From: Strongyloides papillosus
Lineage: Eukaryota; Nematoda; Chromadorea; Rhabditida; Strongyloididae
DNA length: 64,000 bases
Direction of reading: 5' to 3'
Assembly (NCBI GenBank): GCA_005656395.1
Contig: SRSI01000074.1
Coordinates: 372,001 to 436,000 of the forward strand
The stretch's first letter is position 1, and the number at the start of each line of letters is the position of its first letter. The notes beneath the pieces were generated by a model. The model saw only the letters and a list, made by a program, of their open reading frames with translations. It ran no database searches and was not told the DNA's origin. A program made the translations under genes and the position numbers. Below are positions 24,601 to 36,597 of this stretch, piece by piece.

Positions 24601-27018
24601 AAAATATCATTAATGAAAAAGTGTGAAATACTTTATGATAAATATTAATAATACCTTCTCTCGAGAATGTCATACATTTTAAAAATATTAATATTATTTT
24701 AGACAAGAGATGCGGCATTAGAAATACTTTAACTATTAATATATTTAATGTTTTAAATGCTTTTAATAACTATAATCATATATGTTTCAAAAGCGATAAT
24801 AATATTTTATATATTTATAAAGATATGGGTCGGAAATATTTGCTATTAGTGTTTTTATAGGAAAAAAATATTTTAAAAAATGACAATATTTAAATGACAT
24901 ATCTCTTCATAAAAATATTGAAATAAAGTTAAAATAAATTTAAGGTATTTAAATGAAATGATTTGTATGTGGACCGGAAAAATTTAAAGAAAAAGGTTAA
25001 TGAATCTGAAAATAAATAAAATTTATATTATATAATATATTAAAATACAGGTAGATAATAGTTGATACATTGATTGAGAAAGAAAGATTGTGATGGTCAC
25101 AACTGTCTATATTACATTTTTATTGAACAAATACTTCTCTCATTATTAATATACTTTATCAAAAGGAATAATTTTAAGAAGTATTAATGTTATTGTAAGT
25201 ATAAAGACATAAAACTTTGTCAAAAGGTAAAAAAATACTGAATATATTATAGAGAGTGTAGAAGAATCGAGTATAAGAATAAAAAAATTTAAAGAATGGA
25301 AAAATCTTACAAAAGAAATGCATATAATTGATTTTGATTGTTTAAACAATAAAAATAATAGTTTATTTCTCAAAGAGTCATGGTTAAAAAAGTGTTTTGA
25401 TAGAATGTTTAAAAATAATTATCATAGTTTTATTGTAAGGACAATGTTATTAAGATCCTACTAAATATGAAAAATTAAAATATGGTAAAGAATAATGGAT
25501 AAATTTATATATATTTATTTTTAATATTATGTATCATTCTTTACTCAGGAAAAAAAGAGCACTTTAAAATATATTACTTTCAAAAATAAATAGTTATTTT
25601 ATAGTTGTTAAACATATTTAAAGTAGGAAAAATAAACTTTATACGTTATGTAATCAGATATTTTTATTATAATCATTTATAATAAAAGTCCCCATGATAA
25701 TGGTTGTATTATTTTAAACAATACCAATTATGTATACTTGGCTCAATAAATATATATTTTTATATATATAATATTTTTGTGCTAGTTTTATATATGACAT
25801 AAATATGTACAAAACATGCATTTTATGTAACCAGCTTAAAACGAGACTATCGTGGCTTATCTCGCTTTTGAAACAATAAATAAAAGAAAGAGGTATTGTG
25901 TTAAAAAAAGAAAGAATATATATATTATACTTTTTTGGTCAGTCTAAAGTTAAGCTTGCTTTAAAAAGTTTTTATATAGTGAAAATAAAACATGCTACTC
26001 ATTTGTTTTATAATTTTACTACATTCACGAGAATATATATCAAAAATAAGAATATTTACCATTTTAAGATATAACAGAACTATCAAGATTACACATATTT
26101 AAAAATAAACTTGCGAAATGACAAATGATAAGTTTAGTTGTGATTGACTATAAATGATTTATAGAATTCTCTCTCTTCTCTTATTTCTCCTAAAAAATAT
26201 TTTACAATTAAATAATTTTCTCTTTTAGTATTTGATAATGCTAAGAAACAAAATATATAATATCATAAACTATCTAACTTTTAATATAATTTAATATTTA
26301 TGTATATTTATAAAAATTATTTAAAAGCGAAAATATAAGTAATGAAATTTGGAACATACTCAAACATTTATTAAACTTATTATCAAATAAATTCTATTTT
26401 TATGTAGAATCTAAATTAATTTTCGCCTCGACACATTTAAATAATGAGTATTTGCACAAACTATGGTAATCTTTGATTTAAAAAATTTATTTTCTAACCA
26501 TTATTTTATTCCTTAAATACAACGATTTTCCTTTTGTTATTTGATAAAAAATATGAAAATGTAAAATGTTTAACATTAAAAAACTCTAAAAATTTTACAC
26601 CATTTAAAATCCATAACGTTATTTTAAAAACTATAAATGAATAATTATGAGTAAGATTATCGACAATAAATAAATAAAAATTTTGGTGTTCTAGTTCAAT
26701 GAAATTTATAATAGTATTAACAACCATTTATCATTTCCTTCCATGTTATTTTATTTCTCGTCATAATGTGGAAAACTGAAAATAAATCAAAATAACTATA
26801 AAATATTATACAATCATAAACAACCACAATAAATACAAATATTTTTATCAAGAGAGTAACTTTTATTAAAATAAAAAAATCATTGAGACAATCAAGAAGA
26901 GGAAAAAATTAGTGAAACAAACCTTAAAAAATTTCTCAATCAGAAATATTATTAACAAGAGTGCTGAAAAAAATACTTTATGAGTTATTATAGGTAATAT
27001 GAACGAATAGTAATTACA
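21668..27018. other. 5.3-kb gene desert between syntaxin and the GLD-2-like gene
   Basis: AT-rich sequence upstream of syntaxin with no supported gene. Open frames such as 24213-24434, 25146-25373 and 26506-26727 are low-complexity Phe/Ile/Lys strings without splice partners. It contains a short G+C-bearing stem-loop at 25831-25875 (separate entry). Regulatory DNA for the neuronal syntaxin gene is a reasonable guess, but no element was identified. Confidence 0.5.
25831..25875. ncRNA. Possible structured RNA or hairpin element
   Basis: AAAACGAGA at 25838-25846 pairs with TCTCG(C)TTTT at 25860-25869, one base bulged, enclosing a loop CTATCGTGGCTTA. The block CCAGCTTAAAACGAG to TCTCGC is clearly richer in G+C than its surroundings. 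The loop contains TTAT(C), which recalls stem-bulge/Y-type RNAs, but no full model was fitted and no promoter box was recognised. Strand is not determined. Confidence 0.25.
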
Positions 27019-28367
27019 TTATAGGCGAATACCAAGATCACTTAGAGATGATGTTTTACCACCAGGATATACTAAAGAATCATATGCATCATTAAAACAC
27101 TCCTGAATAATGTTCCAATTTTCTTGATCTGTTACGCATCTCGCTGTATTCTTGTAGTCATACGGTTCCTCAATAAAAAGGCAATACGTCAAGGGGTTAT
27201 CACTAGTGCACTGGGAGCGAGGAATAATTCTCCCTTCACGAATACTTATAGCGAAGTGATCAAAATCAAAATTCCTGTAGTAGTCAAAAAATCCAATCAA
27301 AAGTTCACTGATTGGTTGCCTATTAATACCACGGCTGTTTTTGTGAATAGGTGATTCAAAAAACTGTCTGTACTCGAATTTTATCAAAGATTCTGGGTCA
27401 TCAAATACATGTGGATACAATTTCTGGAGATTAGGTAAAACATATGGTTTCACTCCACATTGGAGATAATGTAACGCCAATAATGCAATTGAATAACTAT
27501 TGAAAAAGCCGTTCTGAGCATCTTTGATTTCTCTAATTTGTGCCCAGTGCTTAAGAACCAATACAAGTTGTGAGAATCTTCTATCAAAACTACAAAGAAA
27601 AAATGTAAAGTAAAAAAGTATAAAAACTAACAGAGAGTAATAGTGAAGTAATTTTGAGTTATATATTCCTGGATAATTATTAATATTGATATCAACTTCA
27701 AAACAAACATCTTTATTAGTCTCTTGATCACGATAAAGTAATTCAAGCTTAAGGATTGGAACAACTGCTCTAATAACATCAATAGAGCAAACAGCACCGA
27801 GGAAATCTTTTCTAATTTTTTGTCTTGCCATCTTAAGCATACGATGAATCTCTCTCCTCTTATCGTCTCCATATTGGTTGACATAACAATTCCAGCACAT
27901 GTCTATGTCACAGTTGTATGATCCTAATCCTGTTACAGAGGATCCTGTCATATGTATTGTTGATCCAAGTGAAATAGTTTTAAGAGATGCTTCAATTTTC
28001 GCAGCAAGTCTCCTCTTCTGCTGTAATGTTTGGTCGGTCTATAAAAAAAATAAATACATATATTTTAAAGGAAAAATATTACCTGACGATTGATGTAAAA
28101 ATATTTCTCAATTTCAAATGTAAAGGAATCCAGTGAACCCAAACGTTTAAAAGTATCTTTTAATTTCTTATTTAAATCTTTAGCAAACTCGGTATATGTA
28201 ACACCACCAGAATTTACATCGACGGTAGAACGTGAAAGATCAAAAGAATACTTTCCGTCATAAACGGAATCAGAATATTTGGGTGTTGAATTGAGAGAAA
28301 TAACTTCAACATCAGATCCTAGTTCATCGGCAGCAACCTGAACTACAGTATTGCCTGCTTCCTTCAT
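27019..28367 (-). CDS. GLD-2-like cytoplasmic poly(A)/nucleotidyltransferase
   Basis: Exons 28367-28083, 28038-27632 and 27589-27019 (introns 44 and 42 nt) give about 420 aa. The catalytic palm shows GSSVTGLGSYNCDIDMCW, the G-S...DxD signature of the Pol beta-like non-canonical poly(A) polymerases. The third acidic residue is likely in EVDININNYPGIYNSKLL. The second half (LVLVLKHWAQIREIKDAQNG, SYSIALLALHYLQCG, LPNLQKLYP, then SELLIGFFDYYRNFDF) is the PAP/25A-associated domain typical of GLD-2/TENT2. It lacks a recognisable RNA-binding domain, as in GLD-2, where a partner supplies RNA contact. The first ~90 aa are not recognised. The start ATG at 28365-28367 is the first in frame; an upstream exon cannot be excluded. 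Confidence 0.88.
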
Positions 28368-29508
28368 TTTAATGCTGTACCTTTAAGAATTAAAATGGAT
28401 CGACGGATGATACCAAAAATTTGGGTAAATAGAAATCTTACTAGTCGTTTACAAAAAAGAAAAAAAAGGTGAATAAAATGATAAAAACAAAGTACATAAA
28501 TCACCAATGTGATCCTGATAAGAGTCAATCCCATGTGTTTCGTGAGAAAATATTTTGTTACCATTAATTAACGAGCGGTAATTTCAACTATAGAGAATAA
28601 ATTAGTACTAGATGTTTAAGGAATTTAGTGGGTTGAATTCGATAATGGCTTCAGTTTGATTTTGATGAAATTAACTCTAGGAGTTATTTCTATTAATGCT
28701 TCTAATTTTTTAAGCTTGTTTTTGATATTTATATCATTCTAAAAGATTTTTAACATATAAAAGTACTTTAACATAATATGTATGTGAATTATTAACTCTA
28801 TATCATTTTCTGCTAATTGATATGTTGATAGTTAAAAAACACTAATATATATGCTGTGTATGACTGCAGCATCATTGCTCTTATATTAAATATGATCTTC
28901 GGATTATATTGAATTATTTTTGAACTGCTTCTATTGTGGACATCTCTTTTTCATTAGTTAATAAAATAGGTGTTATCTATCTATTTATATTAAATTAAAA
29001 AGCATCTTCTATAATTACTATAAATTGCTTTTCATAATATAACAAGTTTTAAAAACCAAAAAAAAACAATAACGATACAATTAAGTAATGGAAAGGTTTA
29101 AAAAATTATTCTAAATAGTAGAGTTGAAATATATTTCAAAAATAAAATTACTGACTTTTTAAAATTCACCATAAGTTAACTTTAAATGCATTCCTTTTTT
29201 AAAGACAAATAACTAATATAATGGAAGTAAATTTATTCAATGTCGTTACTTTTTGACATTAATTCATTAACATACACAATTTTAGAAGGCTATTTTATCT
29301 AATAAGTAATTTAAGATCTTTTTATAGCAATAAACATCATTCCACTGTAGAAGGAGAGTAAAATCTACAATTGTATCAGAATAACTTGTTTATTTTCAAT
29401 TCGTTTTCGTCTATTCGGTGATTATTTTAATATACACATATTTTATGTAAACAATAAATGAATAGATTACTATAATATTTTTGATAAGTTAATTATATTT
29501 ATGTGAAT
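28368..29508. other. Divergent intergenic region
   Basis: Shared upstream region of the GLD-2-like gene (-) and the WDR81-like gene (+), so it should hold both promoters. It includes one AT-rich open frame (28564-28364, minus) that is probably 5' UTR or chance. No specific element was recognised. Confidence 0.5.
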
Positions 29509-32500
29509 ATGGATAGGCTAACAACTCTTTCACTGGCGGATAAAGCTAAGACATTATCTTCTGGAAATCATACTATTACTGTAAATGATGTCCCATATCA
29601 TATTAAAATTGAATCGCTCTTATTATCAATTGATTCAAATAAAAATATTAAAAAAATGATGCAAGTTTATACTTTTATATTGTAAATTTTAATCAATAAC
29701 ATATAGGTTTGATTATTTTACTCATATCATGAATAACTCTGCCAAAGAAGGGATTTGTGAAAACAAAATTATTCAGTTAACACATAATGAAACAAAATGT
29801 CATGAGAATTTATTCTCCCCTACTGATTCTATTTTTGAATTAAGTAAACACCTTTCAATATCATGGTATGATGATACAATTAACGACGAAAATTTAAAAT
29901 TTCTATGGAGGCCTTTGTCAACACAAACACAGTTATTTCCTTTGATATGTATTATAAAAACAACTAAAGAATATCTTTTTGTCAATTTAGTTGATCATGA
30001 ATTTATATATAATGTCAAAAAAATTTCACTTTTTTCACATCAAAATTATGATATATTTTCGCAACAATTTCATTTAATTATTTGCCAAATGTTAAATATT
30101 TTTTATTCTCTCAGTAAAAAAGGGATTTTTCCTGTGTATAGTTTGAATAATTTTATTGCAAACAGTAATTTATGGCTTCAATTAAATTTAATTGATATTA
30201 TCAGTAGTATTAGTAATGATTACATTGATTTAGAAAAAAAAACTGCTTCATCATCTGTCATTGTTGATATTAATGAGAATTCATGTGCTCTGGAAGAAAT
30301 TACAAAGTTGTGGAAACACAGAAAAATATCTAATTTTGACTACATTATGAAACTTAATGAATTTTCTGGAAGGTCTAAAGATGAATTGAATTATTACCCT
30401 ATAATGCCATGGGTTTGTGATTTCACTTCAAAAACAGGGGGATGGAGATGTTTGGATAAAACAAAATATCGTATTGTTAAAGGTGACGATCAATTAAAAG
30501 AGCAATATAATCGTTTACCATCGCATCATATTCCGGAACTTTTATCAGATATTTGTGTTATGAGCTATCGCGCACGTGTTGAGTCAAAAGAAAAATTATG
30601 TCAAATTGTTAGAAGAAAATGGGAACCAAATGAATATCCAAGGAGTATTGAAAAAATGTATTCATGGTCACCAGATGAATGTATACCAGAATTTTATATT
30701 GATCCGAAAGTATTTTGTAGTGTGCACGAAGACATGAACGATCTTGAATTGCCTTACTGGGCAAAAACGGGAGAGGAATTTATTAAATGGCATAAAGATA
30801 TGTTAGAGAGTGAAGAAGTTTCAGAAAATTTACATAAATGGATTGATTTAACATTTGGTTATTTATTAACAGGAAAAAACGCTGTTGATGCCCTTAATGT
30901 ACATTTAAGCTACATAAGAAAAACTGATGATATGATAAGAACACACGGAGTAGTTCAGTTATTCACTTCACCACATCCAAAAAGATTTCGTCAATCTATG
31001 ATAGGAGAAATTATTGAGTTTTTACCTTTGTATAATGATTATTTACCAAATGATGAAAATTTAAGTGTTTATAAAGAAGGTGAAACATTTAACCTAAAAA
31101 AACTGCTTGCTGATATTTATTCATCAAAAGATTTTGTACCTAGTTATGTTGAAAATTCACTTATTTCAATAGCAGTTTGTATTATTGAATTATGTTTATC
31201 AGAAAATTGTAGAGATTTACTAGATAATGCCCCTTTTGAAAAAAGATTGAAAAGAGCACGATTTTTGTTTAATGATTGTTTTTATAAATTACCCAGAAAC
31301 TTAACAAGTACACTAAAGAAATTTTTATTTAATAATATTCCATCAACAATTACAAACAATCCATTAGAACTTCAAAATCCACTTATAAATCATTTTAATT
31401 TATCAGAAAGTGCTTATGTGGCTAATTTACTATTATTGAGGTATTATTCAATAAAATATAAATGGAAAATTTCTGTAATTAGAAATGAAAAAGAAAAGAG
31501 TAAAGAATTAATAAAGAATCAAGTCGATATCTTGTGGGAATTAATCGGTATAGAAGGATTAGATTTGTTATGGATAAATTTATTTATTTCATTGATATCC
31601 ATTAATGAGCATGCTTTATCAGTGTGTTTTTTACTTTTTTCACGAATAACAACATGTAATAAAATTCATCATCCTAAATTAATTGACGCTGTTAAAAAAT
31701 TATTTGATGATTTTGATTTACAGCATGATCCAAGTATAATTAAATTACTTGATAGGAGATTTTTATTACAATTATGTATACGTTTTGGAACAAGAATTTT
31801 CACAAAAACATTTTTAAAACCAATTGTTAAAAAAATTTTATACTCATCTGATCCTGGTGTAATAACTGTTGCAAAAGAATCATCTATTTGGTTAGCTAAA
31901 CGGTTTGGTCCTATAATTACTGTATCGATTTTAATACCCGAATTATTGAAATTATTTGAACATTGTTATACTAAAACTGAAGATATTTTTGAAGTTAATC
32001 TTGATGTTGTAGGAAATGGGGATGAAAATGTATGCAATATAACCGATGTTTTAGTTGAAATAATTGTTATGTATGGGCCATCAATAATAGTTAACTGTTT
32101 TATACCATTTTTTAAGCAAACATTTTTGCAAATTTCAACACAACGATTGCTACAGTCCCAAGAATCATTAATCATATCTTCAAATCATTTTTTATCAATT
32201 ATGTGTAATTGTTTATTTGATAATCAATTGATGGATAACTTAAATATAATTATCAACGATATTCTTTTGCCCGCTGTTAAAATACTAACATCTTCAGTTA
32301 TAACATTTTCAAGTACTAGCTCTAGGCGTTTGTATGCATCCAAACTTCTTAAATGGTTGCATTTATTATCATATAGAATAGGTTTAGAAAATGTTCAACG
32401 ATTTATGCAACATATAATTCAACAACTTTTTTGCAATTTTCCTCTTATCTATTCTTTCAATGAAATTGAAGGAATTGTTGCTGATACAAAAAATACTACA

Positions 32501-33832
32501 CCACAATTATTATCTATTTTTGATGCAAAATTTGCAAAACTTTGTTTACATATATTTTCACAAATATGTGGTAATAGATTTATACAGTATTCATTACCGG
32601 ATTCTCAGTTAATCATAAGATTGGCTGGTGGAAAACCCTCTTTGTTATCAACATCACTATCTTCAACATCGTTTTCTTCATCACCAGGTGCTTCATTTTT
32701 AGAAAGTCAAATGAACCCTTTAAAATCATATAATAGTGTGGAGAATAGTAGTGAAACTATAAATCTACCCTCACATCACTCTACAGCATCAGGTACAAAT
32801 TTATATGATCGGATATCAAATGAATCTTATTCACAATTAACAAATAACTATGTATTGGCACTTGAAAAAATAATAGAATCATCACCATCATCAGTTGATT
32901 TTCATCAAATCCCTCTCTCTACATACCAAGGTCATCAAGGAAGTATTAAAAAAATCTGTATAATGGATAATGAAAATTGTTTCATTAGTGCTTCATCAGA
33001 TAAAACAATAAAATTATGGTCAATTAAGTCTTCAGAGGATATATCCCAATGTCAATGGAGTTATAAAAATCATAGTAAGTCTCTTTATGATGCAAGTATA
33101 ATAGCAAATGGAGGATTAATTGCTTCAACTGACGGTATATTAAATATCTGGGATCCGTTTAAAGGTTGTACTTTAAGTACATTAGATTGGTATAAAACGG
33201 GTAATAAGCAATGTGTTCCTATAACAAATTTATCCCCATTAACTAATTATACAATGTGCCTTTCTTCAACATCGGATGTGTTAATTAAGTTATGTGATGT
33301 AAGGATTGGAAATTATATATATCATATTTCTCCAGTTAATATAACAAATAATAGTTCACAATATAATGTAAAAGCTATGGCTTTATCACAATGTGAAAGT
33401 AAAATTGTAGCAAGTTTGTATAATGGTAGTATTGTTTTATGTGATATAAGAACAGGGAAAATAATCTCTCTATCAATGCAAAGTCATTCTGATTGTTATC
33501 AAATCGAATGGATATCAGGAACGATGTTTGCATGTCTTTTTACTGATCATCATACATCTATATGGACAATTTATCCTAGATTACGGTTACTTAACAAGTT
33601 GACAGAAAATGCAACAACAATTATTCCCGAAAATTTTTATGTTTCTAAACAATTTATGACCCTTCATAGTATGAATCGTGTTAAAATATATACAGATAAT
33701 GAAACTTGTGAAATTGAAAAAAAGATACGTTCAGATGAAATTGCGAGTATAGTCTGTGCTGGAGCGAGATTGTGTATGAATAAAATGTGGCTCTTTGGTA
33801 CTTCTAACGGTATTATTAAGTTATATATGTAA
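29509..33832 (+). CDS. WDR81-like BEACH and WD40 protein (SORF-2 type)
   Basis: The main exon (29707-33832) is unusually long and intronless. Its first part (residues about 190-420 from 29729) matches WDR81 closely: KISNFDYIMKLNEFSGRSKD, YPIMPWVCDFTSK, RRKWEPNEYPRSIEKM, WSPDECIPEFYIDP and WIDLTFGYLLTGKNAVDALN, i.e. the BEACH domain. A long helical middle follows, then about six WD40 repeats near the C-terminus (YQGHQGSIKKICIMDNE, SASSDKTIKLWSI). WDR81 works with WDR91 to restrain endosomal PI3-kinase and PI3P; C. elegans SORF-2 does the same (family knowledge). A coding-like upstream frame from ATG 29509 (MDRLTTLSLADKAK...) joins in phase only through a 25-nt intron (29682-29706). Alternatively 29706 is a trans-splice acceptor and translation starts at 29729. 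Confidence 0.9.
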
Positions 33833-34917
33833 TTTATTAAAATCTTTATTTTTAATTTTTTTTATATCAAGTTAACAAATATTTATTTGCTGTTAATAAT
33901 AATAAAAACATTAACATCAATAAGTAATATTTGGTTTCTTAATAAGAACATAATAAAAAGCACTTTAAATATTTTTATCTTATCTGATTCGCAAATAACA
34001 AGAAAGATAAACATAATTTTTTTATATAGAATAAAAATTGTTAAAAGGTCAAATATTGATAAACGTCATTCTTAAAAATTTATGTACACATACTTTTACA
34101 TCAATATGATAATGTAAATTCTCTCATTTTTGCAATAACATAATTATTAATAGCTGTATTTAATATCAAAATTTTATGTAAATATTTTTTTATTTTGCAT
34201 TTATTATTATCTTATCAAATTTTGCACAAAATGTTAATAAAATGCAAAGAACATTTTAATATGTCATTCAACAAGCTTATAAACATATCAAAAACATGAG
34301 AAAATATTTATTTTCATGTAGATTAAAAATACTTTTTTTGCCATTATAATTGGGGAAAGAAGAATAAAGTGAATAGAATAACAATAAATGTTTTATGATA
34401 TGTATTATAAAGTAATTCTAAAAATATTATATAAATAATACAATTAATCGAACACTGGTAACAAATAATATTTTGAATGAGTCAAAGTTTTATTTAAACA
34501 ATTAAAGAAACAAAAATGTTAAATATAGATATACACCAATATCAGTAAGGATAACATGTGTATATATCACAGAAATTTTAGAAAAATATGCTCAATTTAC
34601 TATGGAAAAATTCACCTGAATTATTGTAATAGTCCTTTCTAATTGTAACTATCCATGTGAAAACAATATAAATTAAGTTATATAACAACTACAAGTAAAC
34701 ATTTAAAAAATATAAATACAATTATGCAATATATTTTGATCTTTGAATTTATAAATCACTATTGTATATGATATTAATGTTCATTGTCCAATAAAATATT
34801 AAAAACTAATAATCACTATAACTTTCTACCAAAACTTGTTATTTGTTTTTACTAAATTGAAGAATGGAAATGCTTCGAAAAAAATTTCAAATAAAATAGA
34901 TGTTTATAAATTTCTTT
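33833..34917. other. Convergent intergenic spacer
   Basis: AT-rich 3' flank between the WDR81-like gene (+) and the F-box gene (-). The open frame at 33887-34075 is low-complexity and unsupported. Nothing else seen. Confidence 0.5.
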
Positions 34918-36597
34918 TTATGTAATTTGTTTAAATCTCAATAAATTAAAAAATTTTGTAACTGGTTTTTGATGTATATCATTCTTCTCTGAGTTCTTTC
35001 TTGTAACTGTGTTTGAAGGTACAATTTTACTGTTTGTCAATGAACCATCGATATCAAGTTTAAAGGGATGTTGTAAAGGCATCGGTGATGCCATTTTTCC
35101 AACAACTTCTTGATATTTTTTAACATCAGATGTATAGTAAACATCAAGACAATTATATTTTTTGTGAATTAGTTTTTCGACACTCCTACAACTTTCTTCA
35201 ACTGCAAATATTGATAGCTCTCTTCTTGGTATACCATTTCCGATACCAAATTGACCATTTGGATGACCATTTTTATCAATATTATATAGAAAAGAATCTC
35301 TTGGTGAGTGATTTGGGAAGTCATCTAAGTGAATTTTTTTCTTGATTCTCAATGCTTTAAATATACTTCTACTATATACTCCAACAATTGAATTATTTGA
35401 ACTTGAAGTGTTGCTATTTTTTGAAATTTTCGACGTAACAGAAATTTTTTTTTCAGTTGGACCATAACCGAGTTGTTTGAAATTAGGTATTCTACCAGGA
35501 TTATGAAATATTCTGACAACTTTTATATCCGGAGGGAGATCATTTCTAATAAATTTAAATAGTGCTGATGTATTGTAATGTCTGAAACCGAATGTTTGAA
35601 CTTTTGTTATACATAAAGCATTATATACTTTTAGATTGATTAAGTAATCCTCATTAATAGAAAAAATAAAAGGGGGGTAAATCTAAATCCTTAAGATTTT
35701 CAAATTCTGTTAAAGCTTTAGCATAACTACTAACTTTTTTTGCATCACCATATGTACAACCAATTGATAGCCTTTCCAATGAAGTACAGAGACGATCTGT
35801 TAGAATTTTAAAACTTTTTAATGGAATGGCTAGATTTGTTAATTGAATTTCTTCGACTGGAGCTACAATACAAGAGACTAATTCTGGATGTAACTTATAT
35901 TTAACAATATTATGGTCCGGAAAAGTAGCATATTTTGGTCTAATTGTACTAAGTATCATTATAGATGATAAATAAGGAAATGAAAAAAGTGTTTTAATTA
36001 ATTCACAGGGTTTCCTGGAAAAATATTACGATTAATTTAAAAATTACTTTAATTAACATACCTTTTTTTATCAAAATATTCTTCACAATTCCAAAATTTA
36101 ATAACTTTTAATGTATTTTCAAAATACACTAATGCAGGTATGATAGAGTCATTTAGGCAGGTACCAACGATAATTAATTTATTGAGATTTATACATCTTT
36201 TGAATATCATGCCAATAGTTTTCATATTTAAAATCCGTAGTGGATCGCTATACATTGTATATGTAGTACCATTATACGTCGTCAGTTGGGCATGGTATAC
36301 AGTTACAAAATTTTTCTCCTTAATATATGTATTTATGACGGAATTTTTTTTCTTCTTCCTTTCTATTTTAACAGAATATTCATCTAATTCATGTAAATAA
36401 GATTTTAGTAAGATTGTCTTAATGTCTTTCCAAAATTTTGAAGCATTACGTAGTTTTTTACACATACTTTCTAAATATATTCTTTCAACAGGGTGAAGAT
36501 TTGAACTTATTAATGAGATAACGCTAACCGGCATATCTGTTAGTGTTATTAAAGGTAGTCTATCTTTTGCTCTGCCATAATGTGATCTTGAAGACAT
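34918..36597 (-). CDS. F-box-like protein with a single-base frame break
   Basis: Exon 1 (36597-36062) begins MSSRSHYGRAKDRLPLITLT and continues with an F-box-like segment (MPVSVISLISSNLHPVERIY, CKKLRNASKFWKDIK). Exon 2 starts at 36014 after a 47-nt intron in phase 2. Its frame runs to DLPPFYFFY-stop at 35654. A second frame, open from just past that point to 34918, reads PPFIFSINEDYLINLKV and on to GFRHYNTSALFKFIR, then ends FKQIT. Removing one C from the six-C run at 35672-35677 would fuse the frames into about 540 aa. Leucine-rich spacing after the F-box suggests an FBXL-like substrate adaptor for SCF ubiquitin ligase (inference). The break may be an assembly error in the homopolymer or a young inactivating mutation. 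Confidence 0.65.

Noticed and set aside
24213..26727. Several minus-strand open frames of about 75 codons
   Set aside because: Low-complexity composition, no domain, no supporting splice sites.
33887..34075. Plus-strand 62-codon frame after the WDR81-like gene
   Set aside because: AT-biased sequence with no motif; most likely 3' flank.
35130..35345. Plus-strand 71-codon frame
   Set aside because: Antisense shadow of the C-terminal part of the F-box gene.
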